Shown: positions 37,141-46,020 of the stretch, one piece after another
Numbering within the stretch: the first letter of the stretch is position 1
How the letters are laid out: every line of letters begins with the position of its first letter
DNA from: an uncultured Bacteroidales bacterium
GTDB taxonomy: Bacteria; Bacteroidota; Bacteroidia; Bacteroidales; UBA932
Direction: 5' to 3'
Assembly (NCBI GenBank): GCA_905234475.1
Contig: CAJOHX010000010.1
Span: forward strand, 1-64,000
DNA: 64,000 bases
The notes under the pieces: model-generated
The model's input: the letters and a program-made list of their open reading frames with translations, nothing else
What the model was told of the DNA's origin: nothing
Databases searched by the model: none
Position numbers and translations under genes: made by a program

Positions 37141-38178
37141 TTCTTTTTCCTTCTTCTTGCGCTGCACCTTGCGGCGAAGCCTTGCCATCGACTCGGACGT
37201 CTCCTGGCGGAGATTCGGCAAGCGCTGGCGGAGTTTCTTTCCAGCTAAATGCCGCATGTACGGCTCCTTGTGGCGGTCGCGCTTCTCAGCATACATCTCG
37301 TCGAAATTGACGAGCAGACCCGTCTCGATGGCGTCGAAGAATTCGTCGTTGATGCTCGAGCCGAACATCTTCAGCGTCGGGGAAGAATTCATGTAGGTAT
37401 TGACCAGCGGGGGGATGCCCGTGCCCAGCTTGCGCACGGCATCCTTGAGGTTGCGGTAGTCCTGCTTGAAATCCTGGTCCTTGAGGATCAGGTCCAGCAG
37501 GCGGCCGTCCACGTCCACCCGGTAAGGGACCTTGGGCACGACAAGCGCATCCGGATCCGGGAAATGCTTGTACAGGAAGCGGTTGATCAGCGCCAGGCAG
37601 GTCTTGTCATAGTCCGGATAGATGGTCATCTTGCCGAAATAGTACAGCATCCTGGGATGCTGGAGCATGATGGCCCCGAGACCGTCCCAGAGATTGTCCA
37701 GGGCAAAGATCGCCTTCGCGCCTGCCTTGGAGCTCTGGTATTCGGGCGTGACGAACGAACGTCCCAGCTCGATCGTGCGCGGGAGATAATCCCGGATGAA
37801 CACATCGGAGAAGCGGAACAGGTGCGAGGAAGCCAGGATCGGCTGGCCTTCGGCATCGAAACTCATGTCCGGGCCGAGGATGTAGCGGTAGCCGCCCAGA
37901 ATCGCCTCGGATTCCGGATCCCAGATGATGAGCTGCTTGTACAAGCGGTCCTGCAGCATGTCGAACTCATCCAGGTCCACGGACTTGCCGGTCCCGCCGC
38001 CGCTGTCGCGGAAGGCGATCTCGCGCAGGCGTCCGATCTCCTGCACGACGTTGGGGGCGTCGAAATAATCGACCACATAAATCTCATTGCCGGCTTTGTT
38101 GGTATCGCAAAGCTTCTTGTCGGGGGTGAGCTCCGCTTTCAGCAGGTCCACGCTCACCGGATCGATAATCTTCTCCAT
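37126..38178 (-). CDS. glsB: N-acyltransferase, glycine-lipid biosynthesis GlsB-like (GNAT/hemolysin family)
   Basis: The 350-residue protein belongs to the OlsB-like acyl-ACP N-acyltransferases. IWDPESEAILGGYRYILGPD, IELGRSFVTPEYQ and ALDNLWDGLGAIMLQHPRMLYYFGKMTIYP match the GNAT-fold acetylhydrolase/hemolysin family. In Bacteroides the homologue GlsB adds the first acyl chain to glycine and GlsA adds the second, giving glycine lipids. That assignment is by similarity and by the adjacent glsA-like gene, 9 nt away. The C-terminus is very basic (RRKVQRKKKEKEKVEP), and its codons overlap the end of rnpB. Confidence 0.8.
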   Translation of the reverse strand: MEKIIDPVSVDLLKAELTPDKKLCDTNKAGNEIYVVDYFDAPNVVQEIGRLREIAFRDSGGGTGKSVDLDEFDMLQDRLYKQLIIWDPESEAILGGYRYILGPDMSFDAEGQPILASSHLFRFSDVFIRDYLPRTIELGRSFVTPEYQSSKAGAKAIFALDNLWDGLGAIMLQHPRMLYYFGKMTIYPDYDKTCLALINRFLYKHFPDPDALVVPKVPYRVDVDGRLLDLILKDQDFKQDYRNLKDAVRKLGTGIPPLVNTYMNSSPTLKMFGSSINDEFFDAIETGLLVNFDEMYAEKRDRHKEPYMRHLAGKKLRQRLPNLRQETSESMARLRRKVQRKKKEKEKVEP

Positions 38179-38187
38179 AACGGGGGA

Positions 38188-39009
38188 TTAATTCAATTGA
38201 TACACTTTGTCACGCACCCAGGCAGCCCATTCGAGGGGCTTGCGGGACTTGTCGAAAGTCTCCGGCGGGATCGGGTCACCCACGACCACCCGGAAGGTCT
38301 TGTGCTGCGTGTGATACATCGCATCGGGCAGGAACAGCATCGTGACATTGAACTTGGTTTTCAAGAACTTGCGGAAGAACCAGTCCGCCCGGTAGAAGCG
38401 CTTGGGATTCTCCCCGATGAAATGCACCGGCACCACGACGCGCCCGCTCTCCACGCTCTTGTTGATGAAGGTCTTGGTCCACGGGAAATCCTGCACCTTG
38501 CCGTCGATGCGGCGCGAGCAAAGGCCCGCGGGGAAGATCATCATCTGGTCCTCCGACTGATAGGCCTCATCCACCTGCGCAAGAATATTGCGCGACTGCG
38601 CGCCCGTCTTGTTCACGGCCACGCTCTGCGGCTGGACGGCCTTGATGTTCATCAGGAAATCATTGACCAGAAGCCGCGTATGGCCGTAGTTCTTCTGGAC
38701 GAAATCGGTCAGCGCCAGGCCGTCGATCCCGCCCAGCGGGTGGTTGGACACGAAAAGGTAGCGGGTGCCGTCCTTCGGGACGCGCTCCTGGCCCTCCACC
38801 TCGATCTTGACATCCAGGAACTCCAGGGCATCGGAATAGAAATCATCCCCCTCGCGGCAGCGCAGGAGGCCTTCGTTGATCCAGTCCTGATGGATGAAGC
38901 GCTTGAGAAAGCGCATGACGAAACCGGGGAGTTTCTTCCCCTTGAATTTGGTAGCAACAACGCGATCCAGGTCTATCAGCTGCTGGCCTGATTGATTGTC
39001 ATTTGCCAT
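38188..39009 (-). CDS. glsA: 1-acyl-glycerol-3-phosphate-acyltransferase-like O-acyltransferase, GlsA-like
   Basis: From the ATG at 39009 (273 residues) the protein shows the PlsC motif NHPLGGID (H-x4-D), followed by FPAGLCSRR and VVPVHFIGENP, all typical of the acyltransferase fold. With the adjacent N-acyltransferase it most likely makes glycine lipids, as in Bacteroides; an ornithine lipid role is possible. The frame is open to 39207, but the promoter is inside that extension. It leads a two-gene unit with glsB. Confidence 0.82.
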   Translation of the reverse strand: MANDNQSGQQLIDLDRVVATKFKGKKLPGFVMRFLKRFIHQDWINEGLLRCREGDDFYSDALEFLDVKIEVEGQERVPKDGTRYLFVSNHPLGGIDGLALTDFVQKNYGHTRLLVNDFLMNIKAVQPQSVAVNKTGAQSRNILAQVDEAYQSEDQMMIFPAGLCSRRIDGKVQDFPWTKTFINKSVESGRVVVPVHFIGENPKRFYRADWFFRKFLKTKFNVTMLFLPDAMYHTQHKTFRVVVGDPIPPETFDKSRKPLEWAAWVRDKVYQLN

Positions 39010-39029
39010 AAAGGTAGGTTTTAGCAAGG

Positions 39030-39061
39030 CAAAAATAAGCGCAAAAGCGCAAAAAAGCAAA
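39030..39061 (-). promoter_or_regulatory. Promoter of the glsA-glsB unit
   Basis: TTTG (39058-39061) and TATTTTTG (39030-39037) are 20 nt apart on the minus strand, an exact match to the Bacteroidetes consensus. It lies right after the rimO stop. Confidence 0.8.
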
Positions 39062-39065
39062 TCTC

Positions 39066-40352
39066 TTATATCGCCTGTGCGACAAGGTCGTATTCTTCGG
39101 CCACAACGATCCGCACCCGGATCATGTCGCCGACCTGTACGGACGGGGCCACTCCACTGACCAGGATCTCCCCGTCCACCTCGGGACTCTCGAATTCGCT
39201 GCGGCACACGGCTACATGCTCCGCGGTAAAGCCGTCCACCATGACGAGGGCCTCCGTGCCCACGCGCGCCTGGTTGCAGGACAGGGAAATCTCCCGCTGC
39301 AGTTCCATCAGGGTGTCCAGGCGCTCCTGCTTGGTCGCGGGCGGCACGTCATCCGCGAAATGCTCCGCCCCCCATGTCCCCTCCTCTTCGGAATACATGA
39401 AAGCGCCGAGGCGCTCGAATCGCGCTTCGCGCACGAAATCCAGCAACTCCTCGAAAGCCTCGGGCGTCTCGCCCGGATGGCCCACAATCAGGGTCGTGCG
39501 CAGCGCCACGCCGGGCACCTCCCGGCGCAGCCGGGCAATGAGCGCCCGCGTCCAGGCACCGTCCACATGGCGCCGCATGCGCTCCAGGACCGGGTCGGCG
39601 ATATGCTGGAGCGGGATGTCCAGGTACTTGCACACCTTGGGGTTGTTCGCCATCGCCTCCAGCACATCCTCCGGGAAACCCTCGGGATAGGAATAATGGA
39701 TGCGGATCCAGACCAGCCCCGGAATGGCCGAGAGGCGGCCGATCAGCTCGCCCAGCGCACGCCGGTGGTACAGGTCCAGCCCGTAATAGGTCGTGTCCTG
39801 CGCGATCAGGATCAGCTCCCGGACACCGCGTAAGACCAGCGACTCCGCCTCCGCGACGAGTTTTTCCATCGGCACGGAACGGTGCGCCCCGCGGATCAGC
39901 GGGATGGCGCAATACGAGCAGCGGCGGTCGCAGCCCTCGGAGATCTTCAGGTAGGCATAGCCCTTCGCCTCCGACAGGCGGCGCTTCACGAAGGGTCCCG
40001 GCACCACGCCGAAATGGCGCAGCAGGGGCGTAAGGTCGCGCGCGCCGTACCAGGCGTCCACCTCGGGGATCTCGGCGCGCAGCTCGTCCGGATAGCGCTG
40101 GGACAGGCAGCCGAAGACGACAATCTCCCCTGCCTCGCCCCGTTTTTTGGCCTCCACGGCCGCCAGGATGGCATTCACTGACTCCTCCTTGGCGTCGCCG
40201 ATGAAGCCGCAGGTGTTGAGCAGCAGGCTGTCCACCGGCTCGTCGCCGTCCACAATCTCGAAAGCATCCGCCGGCAGCTGGGCCAGCAGATGCTCCGTGT
40301 CGACGGTGTTCTTCGAACAGCCGAGGGTGATGACCCTAAGCCTCTTTCGCAT
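39066..40352 (-). CDS. rimO: Ribosomal protein S12 methylthiotransferase RimO
   Basis: RimO (428 residues) is a radical-SAM enzyme that adds a methylthio group to Asp of ribosomal protein S12. The N-terminal UPF0004 cysteines are in TLGCSKN, LLNTCGF and FGCLSQRY. The radical-SAM cluster motif is CDRRCSYC, and a TRAM domain closes the chain (about 360-428). It overlaps the DUF5606 gene upstream by 17 nt, so it belongs to the nusB cluster. Confidence 0.95.
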   Translation of the reverse strand: MRKRLRVITLGCSKNTVDTEHLLAQLPADAFEIVDGDEPVDSLLLNTCGFIGDAKEESVNAILAAVEAKKRGEAGEIVVFGCLSQRYPDELRAEIPEVDAWYGARDLTPLLRHFGVVPGPFVKRRLSEAKGYAYLKISEGCDRRCSYCAIPLIRGAHRSVPMEKLVAEAESLVLRGVRELILIAQDTTYYGLDLYHRRALGELIGRLSAIPGLVWIRIHYSYPEGFPEDVLEAMANNPKVCKYLDIPLQHIADPVLERMRRHVDGAWTRALIARLRREVPGVALRTTLIVGHPGETPEAFEELLDFVREARFERLGAFMYSEEEGTWGAEHFADDVPPATKQERLDTLMELQREISLSCNQARVGTEALVMVDGFTAEHVAVCRSEFESPEVDGEILVSGVAPSVQVGDMIRVRIVVAEEYDLVAQAI

Positions 40353-40761
40353 CAGCGTTCTCTTCCGGCTTGACGAAATCGAGCGAGGCGTACTGGACGA
40401 GCTGGTTGTACCAGTCCACCACCTTGCGCATGTGCGAGAGGTAGAAGCGCTCGTCGTCGTAATTCGGAATGGCCTTCCTGAACAGGTCGGTAATCTCCTT
40501 GTCGGAGGCCTTCGGGGACGGGGCCGGCTTGTCGCCGAGCACCTTCTTGAGGGCGAGGAACACCTCGTCCATCTTCATCTCCCCTTCGCTGGTATAGATG
40601 GCGATGTCCGCCAGGCTGGAGATGCGGCTCGAGGCGGAGAACACCTTGCGCTGCTTCGTGGCAAGGCTCTCGGCGATGGCACCGCTGCGCGCCTGGGCGA
40701 CATAGTGGAACAGGCCGTGCTGGCCCGCCACGGACAGGATCCGTGCTAAATCAGTTTGCAT
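40336..40761 (-). CDS. DUF5606 family protein
   Basis: This 141-residue cytoplasmic protein matches the Bacteroidetes-specific DUF5606 family. It starts DLARILSVAGQHGLFHYVAQARSGAIAESL, has FSASSRISSLADIAIYT, and ends with a charged helix and a DWYNQLVQYASLDF stretch. Function is unknown. It overlaps coaE (16 nt) and rimO (17 nt). Confidence 0.85.
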   Translation of the reverse strand: MQTDLARILSVAGQHGLFHYVAQARSGAIAESLATKQRKVFSASSRISSLADIAIYTSEGEMKMDEVFLALKKVLGDKPAPSPKASDKEITDLFRKAIPNYDDERFYLSHMRKVVDWYNQLVQYASLDFVKPEENADAKEA

Positions 40762-41267
40762 ATCAGTTGTCGGATTTTTAATTGTAATTCTTCTTTGGTG
40801 CCGTCGTTCTCGACGGACAGGTCGATCCGGGCGGGATCGAAGCGCTGCAGGGCATCGCGCTCCGCAGCCTTGGGGTTGCGCTGCAAGCGCACTTCATAGG
40901 GAGCCGTGACCAGCAGGACGCGGTCGTAGAGGCCGTCGAACTGCGGCTTGTCCAAGGCGATGGCCGACTCGACGAAGAGGAGCGGGGCCGTCTGGGCGGC
41001 CTTCCACGCTTTCAGGTCCTCCACCACGTGCGGATAGACCATTTCCTCCAGGGTGCGGAGCTTGTCCGGCTCGGCGAACACCGTACCGATCTGCGACCAG
41101 GGAATGCCCAGGCGCTCCTCGATGCTGCATTTCAGCCCGGGAACGAGCGAATACAGCATCTTTGTACGCGCGTCGCAGTCATAGACCGGGAAGCCCAGCG
41201 AGGCGAGGTAGCGGCAGACGGCGGACTTGCCGCTGCCAATGGGACCGGTGACCAGGATCGTGCACAT
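40746..41267 (-). CDS. coaE: Dephospho-CoA kinase
   Basis: CoaE (173 residues) performs the last step of coenzyme A synthesis. The P-loop is VTGPIGSGKSAVC; YDCDARTKML, PLLFVESAIAL and RLQRNPKAAERDALQRF are the conserved dephospho-CoA and lid regions. It is slightly shorter than the usual 190-200 residues. It starts 2 nt after the ybbR-like stop. Confidence 0.94.
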   Translation of the reverse strand: MCTILVTGPIGSGKSAVCRYLASLGFPVYDCDARTKMLYSLVPGLKCSIEERLGIPWSQIGTVFAEPDKLRTLEEMVYPHVVEDLKAWKAAQTAPLLFVESAIALDKPQFDGLYDRVLLVTAPYEVRLQRNPKAAERDALQRFDPARIDLSVENDGTKEELQLKIRQLICKLI

Positions 41268-41269
41268 GC

Positions 41270-42199
41270 CTACTCCGTCGTTTTGACCAGACAGTCAAAG
41301 ACTTCCGGGGTGAGCGTATAGTCGATCACATTGGACGGAAGTCCCTCGCAGCGCGGCACGCAGCGTCCGCTCCGGGAGCTGGAGAAGTCGCGCCAGTCGA
41401 TGTAGAAGCTGGTCTGGGCCGCCGGGTCCGCCGTGGACGGGAAGACGCAGCGGAACACGGCCGTCGCCGTGGAAGGCAGGACCGCCAGGTCCGTGCGGGC
41501 CGGGACGTTGCGCGTGCCGATCTTCACTTCCGCACGCACCTCCACATAGCGCGTGACCTCCATCGAATAGATGGTCTCCTGATGCGAGAGGCGCACGCCG
41601 GAAGGCGTGTCCAGCCGCACCTTGCCGTGGACGCTGCTGCGCAGCTCGTCGAGCTCGAGGGGCTTCGTGAGCACCTGCTCCACATGGGACAGGCGCGAAG
41701 GCTCGCCATACACGAGCACCGAGTCCGGCTGCAGGCTCATCGGCCTGAGCGCCATGTACTGCGGCTCGAAGCTGAGCGAGAGCACCGCCCGCACCGGAAC
41801 CTTCTTGTAGGTCTCCTCCGGGAAGATGAACTCCAGGTCGTCGGAAATGAAGCTCTCCACCGTCACGCCGTCCCCGAAAATCTGGGATGCATAGCGGTAG
41901 AGGATGGAATTGGCGATGGCGTACCTGTCCTCCCCGACATAGCGGAAATCCGTGTCGCCGAACGTCACCTGCACGGGCCGCTTGTGCCGGCGCGACAGGA
42001 CCAGCTGCCGGAAGCCGGAAGCCGACACCTGCGCGGTCGCGGTGGCTTCCGACGTAGAGGCGGCTGCCCGGCCTTCGATGTTGCTCTCCGCCACGACCGG
42101 CACGCTCACCAGCGCCACATAATCCTGCGACAGGTTGAGCACGAGCCAGAAGCCCGCGGACAGCAGCACACAGAGGAGGAATTGTACCCAGCCCTTCAC
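41270..42199 (-). CDS. YbbR-like domain protein
   Basis: The 309-residue protein has one N-terminal membrane anchor (VQFLLCVLLSAGFWLVLNLSQ) and then beta-rich YbbR-like domains facing the periplasm (VPVRAVLSLSFEPQYMALRPMSLQPDSVLVYGEPSRLSHVEQVLTKPL split over residues 134-181). In Firmicutes YbbR/CdaR controls a diadenylate cyclase; no such cyclase gene is adjacent here. It lies between yajC and coaE, its usual place in Bacteroidetes. Confidence 0.85.
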   Translation of the reverse strand: MKGWVQFLLCVLLSAGFWLVLNLSQDYVALVSVPVVAESNIEGRAAASTSEATATAQVSASGFRQLVLSRRHKRPVQVTFGDTDFRYVGEDRYAIANSILYRYASQIFGDGVTVESFISDDLEFIFPEETYKKVPVRAVLSLSFEPQYMALRPMSLQPDSVLVYGEPSRLSHVEQVLTKPLELDELRSSVHGKVRLDTPSGVRLSHQETIYSMEVTRYVEVRAEVKIGTRNVPARTDLAVLPSTATAVFRCVFPSTADPAAQTSFYIDWRDFSSSRSGRCVPRCEGLPSNVIDYTLTPEVFDCLVKTTE

Positions 42200-42205
42200 G
42201 GCTTC

Positions 42206-42541
42206 CTATTTCTTTTCGGCGGGAGCTGCAGGGGCCTCGGACATGTCCTTCTGGATGGAGGACTTGTCCACGCGGAGCTTCACTTCGCCGTCCACCTTGA
42301 TGAGGACGGTGCGCTCGTCCACGTCGGCCACGACGCCGTAGATACCGCCGGCGGTGACGACCTTGTCCCCCTTCTTCAGGGCGTTGCGCATTTCTTCAAG
42401 CTTCTTCTGCTGCTGGCGCTGCGGACGGATCATGAAGAGCCACATCACCAGGAACATCAGGGCAAGCATCAGGAGCAGGCTCCAGCTTCCGCCACCGGCC
42501 GCTCCGGCGGCAGGGGCCGCCTGTAAAATCATGTTGATCAT
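42206..42541 (-). CDS. yajC: Preprotein translocase subunit YajC
   Basis: YajC (111 residues) is the small single-spanning partner of SecDF. The membrane helix (WSLLLMLALMFLVMWLFMIRP) is followed by QQQKKLEEMRNALKKGDKVVTAGGIYGVV, the conserved cytosolic domain. The C-terminus is Ala/Pro/Glu-rich. It starts 6 nt after nusB. Confidence 0.95.
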   Translation of the reverse strand: MINMILQAAPAAGAAGGGSWSLLLMLALMFLVMWLFMIRPQRQQQKKLEEMRNALKKGDKVVTAGGIYGVVADVDERTVLIKVDGEVKLRVDKSSIQKDMSEAPAAPAEKK

Positions 42542-42547
42542 ATTCTG

Positions 42548-43468
42548 TTATTCGTGTTGGTTGATCAGTTTGTCCAGCAGGCCGTTGACGAAACCGCTGC
42601 TCTCCGGCGTGCTGTAGTATTTGGATATCTCGACGTACTCGTTGATGATGATGCGGGGCGAGACGGCCGGACACATCAGGGCCTCCGCCATGCCGCAGGC
42701 GATCAGCGCCAGGTCCGTGGTGCAGAGGCGGTCGCGGGTCCAGCCCGGCGTGAGCTCCGCCACGCGGGCACTGAATTCATCATAATGGGCATAGGCCGTG
42801 CGGAGCAGCCCCACGACGAAGCGCCGGTCGCTCTCGAATTCCTCATTGCCCGGCAGCTCGCTCTGGTACAGGGGCGGAAGCCGCCACGGCTCCCCCTGCC
42901 CCAGCGCCTTGACGCTGCGCACGCACCAGCCCAGGGCATAGCCCAGGTCGTCGTTCCAATGGATGGAGAGGTCCTCCAGGATGTCGTCGAGCTCGTCGTT
43001 GTCCTCGAACTCCCGCTCGAAGATCCGGCACCACAGCCGGGCGTCCTCCTCCAGGGAGTCCTCGCCGCTGTCCAGGTATTCCTGGAAATACTTCCGGCTG
43101 CGGATGCGCTCGTAGAGGTGGCGCAGCAGCACGTCGTACTGGTCCCAGGAGAGCTTCTTCCGGGAGATGATCTTCGAGAAATCGGGATCCTGCGCAAGCA
43201 GGGGGGCGATCCGGTTGCCGACGAACTTGAGATTGGGGTGCAGCTCCTCCTCCGTCGGGTTGAACTTGGCGCGGGCCGCCTCGATGCGGGATTTCGCCTC
43301 CGCGGTGAGGGGACCGGCGACCGCAAGCAGGAACAGGTACAGGTCCCGCGTGGACTCACATGAGATATCGAGCAGGGCCTCGGCCTCCTTCAGAGTCATA
43401 CCGTGGTTTTCCGCGTAGCTGTAAATGGTCTTGAAGACCTTGACACGGAGAATTCTTCGGTTGAGCAT
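42548..43468 (-). CDS. nusB: Transcription antitermination factor NusB
   Basis: From MLNRRILRVKVFKTIYSY (ATG at 43468) the protein has 306 residues, the long Bacteroidetes form with an N-terminal extension. The NusB fold lies in the C-terminal half (WTRDRLCTTDLALIACGMAEAL ... IIINEYVEISKYYSTPESSGFVNGLLD). NusB binds boxA with NusE to prevent termination in rRNA operons. It is the first gene of the nusB-yajC-ybbR-coaE-DUF5606-rimO cluster. The frame is open to 43501 but without family similarity there. Confidence 0.93.
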   Translation of the reverse strand: MLNRRILRVKVFKTIYSYAENHGMTLKEAEALLDISCESTRDLYLFLLAVAGPLTAEAKSRIEAARAKFNPTEEELHPNLKFVGNRIAPLLAQDPDFSKIISRKKLSWDQYDVLLRHLYERIRSRKYFQEYLDSGEDSLEEDARLWCRIFEREFEDNDELDDILEDLSIHWNDDLGYALGWCVRSVKALGQGEPWRLPPLYQSELPGNEEFESDRRFVVGLLRTAYAHYDEFSARVAELTPGWTRDRLCTTDLALIACGMAEALMCPAVSPRIIINEYVEISKYYSTPESSGFVNGLLDKLINQHE

Positions 43469-43489
43469 ACTTTCAAACAAATTTGTCTG

Positions 43490-43526
43490 CAAAGATAGCA
43501 AGTAATCGAGAAAAATTCTATTTTTG
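43490..43526. promoter_or_regulatory. Divergent -7 boxes for nusB and the PUR-like gene
   Basis: TATCTTTG on the minus strand (43490-43497) points to nusB and TATTTTTG on the plus strand (43519-43526) points to the PUR-like gene. No clear -33 boxes are seen for either. Confidence 0.45.
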
Positions 43527-43554
43527 CAAGAAGATATACACTAAAATTAAAGCT

Positions 43555-43899
43555 ATGTACAGAGAGGATTACGATTCGGCGAGATATGACAGCCGGGATG
43601 CCGAGGATGTTTTTTCCAAGCCCGTCAGGGCCGGAAAGCGGACCTATTTCTTCGACGTCAAGGCCACCAAGGGCCGCAAGGACTTCTATCTCACCATCAC
43701 GGAGAGCAAGCGTCGCAACAATCCGGACGGGACCTTCAACTACGACAAGCACAAGATTTTCCTCTACAAGGAGGATTTCGAGAAGTTTGCGGAAGGCCTG
43801 GACGAAGTGATAGCCTATATCCGGGATACCTGCTTCCACGGCGAGATCCCGCAGCGCACGGCGGAAGGTTTCGGAGAGGCTGATTTCGAAGAGCGCTGA
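43555..43899 (+). CDS. PUR-family nucleic-acid-binding protein (DUF3276)
   Basis: The 114-residue protein, from MYREDYDSARYDS, matches the bacterial PUR-alpha-like family: FSKPVRAGKRTYFFDVKATKGRKDFYLTITESKRR and HKIFLYKEDFEKFAEGLDEVIAYI. These proteins bind single-stranded DNA or RNA. The in-frame ATG at 43483 would run through the promoter and is rejected. Its stop and the next gene's start share one base. Confidence 0.92.
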   Translation: MYREDYDSARYDSRDAEDVFSKPVRAGKRTYFFDVKATKGRKDFYLTITESKRRNNPDGTFNYDKHKIFLYKEDFEKFAEGLDEVIAYIRDTCFHGEIPQRTAEGFGEADFEER

Positions 43900-45173
43900 T
43901 GGGAGCCATTCTCCTCAGGGACGTCACCCTCGGGGATGCCCGCAAGGACATCCTGATCGAGCAGGGGCGGATCCGCAGGATCGGAGCCGCCGGGGACGCC
44001 GCGCTCTGGCAGCTCACCGGGGACATCGAAGTGATGAACTGCTCCGGCAAGGTCGCCATCCCGGGATTCATCAACATGCACACCCATTCGCCGATGTGCC
44101 TGATGCGGGGCATCGGCGAGGACATGCTCTTCCACGCCTGGCTCAAGAAGATCTGGGCCGTCGAGGAGCACCTGGACCACGATTTCGTCTACTGGGCGAC
44201 CAAGGTCGCCTGCCTGGAGATGATCCGGACCGGCACCACCACCTTCAACGACCATTACTGGTTCTTCGACTCCTCCGTCAAGGCCGCCCGGGAGATGGGC
44301 ATGCGCATCTCCACGGGCTACGACGTGATGGACAAGGGCAGCCGCGAGGAGGCCGAACGGCAGAAGGAGCAGTGCATCGCCAAGAGCGAGGCTTTCCTTC
44401 ATGCCGGCGACCCGGGCCACATCTACGGCCTGGCCTTCCACGCCATCTACTCCGTCAGCGAGGAGATGATCCGCTGGACCGACGAGCTCGCAAAGAAATA
44501 CGACGTCAACCTCCACATCCACCTCTGCGAGACGCGCAAGGAGGTGGAGGACTGCAAGGCCGCCCACGGCGGGCTCACCCCCGTCGAGTATCTCGACGAG
44601 CTGGGCGTCCTCTCCCCCCGCCTGCTGGCCGCGCACACGCTCTGGCTCACCCCGCACGACATCGAGCTGCTCGCCGCCCGCGGCGTGCATTGCATCCACA
44701 ACATCAACTCCAACGCCAAGCTCTCCTCCGGCTACCGCTTTCTCTATAATGAGATGCGCGACGCCGGGATCAACCTCTGCCTCGGCACGGACGGCTGCGC
44801 CTCTTCCAACAACCTCGACCTGCTCGAGGCGATGAAGACCGCGGCTCTCTTCCAGAAAGCCTGGCGGGAGGACCCTTCCTCCCTGCCGCTGCCCGAGCTG
44901 ATGGACATGGCCACCGTCAACGGCGCCCGTGCCCTGCGGCTCGACGCCGGACGTATCGAGGAGGGTGCGCTGGCAGATCTGCTGCTCATCGAGACGGACA
45001 ACACCTTCTTCCTCTCCCCCGGACCTTTCCTCGCGAACCTGGTCTATTCCGCCCACTCCGACTGCATCGACTCCGTCATCTGCGACGGCAGGTTCCTGAT
45101 GCGCCACCGCGAGATCCCGGGCGAGCGGGAGATCATCGCCGAGGCCCGCAAGGTCCTCGCCAAGATTGCATAA
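43899..45173 (+). CDS. Amidohydrolase, 5-methylthioadenosine/S-adenosylhomocysteine deaminase-like
   Basis: This 424-residue metal-dependent deaminase has the amidohydrolase zinc site: HTHSP (68-72 region), HIHLCET, HTLWLTPHD and GTDGCASSNNLDL. The loops match the MtaD/SAH deaminase branch, but related N-ethylammeline-type deaminases share them. With the following purine nucleoside phosphorylase it suggests purine or methylthioadenosine salvage. It overlaps the PUR-like gene by one base. Confidence 0.88.
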   Translation: MGAILLRDVTLGDARKDILIEQGRIRRIGAAGDAALWQLTGDIEVMNCSGKVAIPGFINMHTHSPMCLMRGIGEDMLFHAWLKKIWAVEEHLDHDFVYWATKVACLEMIRTGTTTFNDHYWFFDSSVKAAREMGMRISTGYDVMDKGSREEAERQKEQCIAKSEAFLHAGDPGHIYGLAFHAIYSVSEEMIRWTDELAKKYDVNLHIHLCETRKEVEDCKAAHGGLTPVEYLDELGVLSPRLLAAHTLWLTPHDIELLAARGVHCIHNINSNAKLSSGYRFLYNEMRDAGINLCLGTDGCASSNNLDLLEAMKTAALFQKAWREDPSSLPLPELMDMATVNGARALRLDAGRIEEGALADLLLIETDNTFFLSPGPFLANLVYSAHSDCIDSVICDGRFLMRHREIPGEREIIAEARKVLAKIA

Positions 45174-45192
45174 CCCACTAAAGCTTAATAAC

Positions 45193-46020
45193 ATGGATAG
45201 CAGAATACGCACCTATCAGGTTGCCGCAGACTATATCCGGCAGCAGACCGGAGGTTATACGCCCATCGTGGGCATCGTGCTCGGCAGCGGCCTGGGCCGC
45301 CTGGCGGACCGCATCGAGCAGCCCGTCGTGATCCCCTACCGCGACATTCCCGGTTTCCCGGTGTCGACCGCCGTGGGCCACAAGGGCAATTTCATCGTCG
45401 GCCGCCTGGGCGGCAAGATGGTCATCGCCATGCAGGGCCGTTTCCATTATTATGAGGGCTATCCGATGGACCTGGTGACCATCGGCATCCGCACGATGGC
45501 CGTGCTGGGCGTGCAGGACCTGTTCGTGTCCAATGCCGCCGGCGGCGCCAATCCCGATTTCCGCGTGGGCGACCTGGTGATCATCCGCGACCACATCAGC
45601 CTGTTCCCGAATCCGCTGATCGGGCCCAATCTCGACGAGATGGGACCTCGCTTCCCGGACATGACCTGCGCGTACGACCTCAATCTGCAGGCCCTCGCGG
45701 AGTCCTGTGCCGCGGAGATGGGCATTTCGCTGCGCAAGGGTGTGTATTTCGGCAGCACGGGGCCGACCTACGAGACGCCGGCCGAGGTGCGTTTCTACCG
45801 CACCGTCGGCGCCGACCTGCTCGGCATGAGCACGGTTCCGGAGGTCATCGTGGCGCGGCACTGCGGGATTCGCGTCTTTGGCATGAGCGTGGTGACCAAC
45901 TGCGCCAACACCGACAATCAGCCGAAGAATCTCAACGACGGCGACGACGTCGTCAAGCAGGCCGACGCCGCGGCTGCCAAGATGACCGACCTCTTCGCTA
46001 AAATGATTTCTGCCCTATAG
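45193..46020 (+). CDS. punA: Purine-nucleoside phosphorylase
   Basis: From MDSRIRTYQVAADYIRQQ (275 residues) the protein belongs to the trimeric PNP/MTAP family. IVGIVLGSGLGRLADRI is the phosphate loop, AMQGRFHYYEGYPM the conserved His region, TGPTYETPAEVRF the base-site region, and SVVTNCAN closes the active site (Asn base-specificity residue). It cleaves inosine and guanosine to base and ribose-1-phosphate. It lies 19 nt after the deaminase gene and overlaps convergent dsbD by 6 nt. Confidence 0.94.
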   Translation: MDSRIRTYQVAADYIRQQTGGYTPIVGIVLGSGLGRLADRIEQPVVIPYRDIPGFPVSTAVGHKGNFIVGRLGGKMVIAMQGRFHYYEGYPMDLVTIGIRTMAVLGVQDLFVSNAAGGANPDFRVGDLVIIRDHISLFPNPLIGPNLDEMGPRFPDMTCAYDLNLQALAESCAAEMGISLRKGVYFGSTGPTYETPAEVRFYRTVGADLLGMSTVPEVIVARHCGIRVFGMSVVTNCANTDNQPKNLNDGDDVVKQADAAAAKMTDLFAKMISAL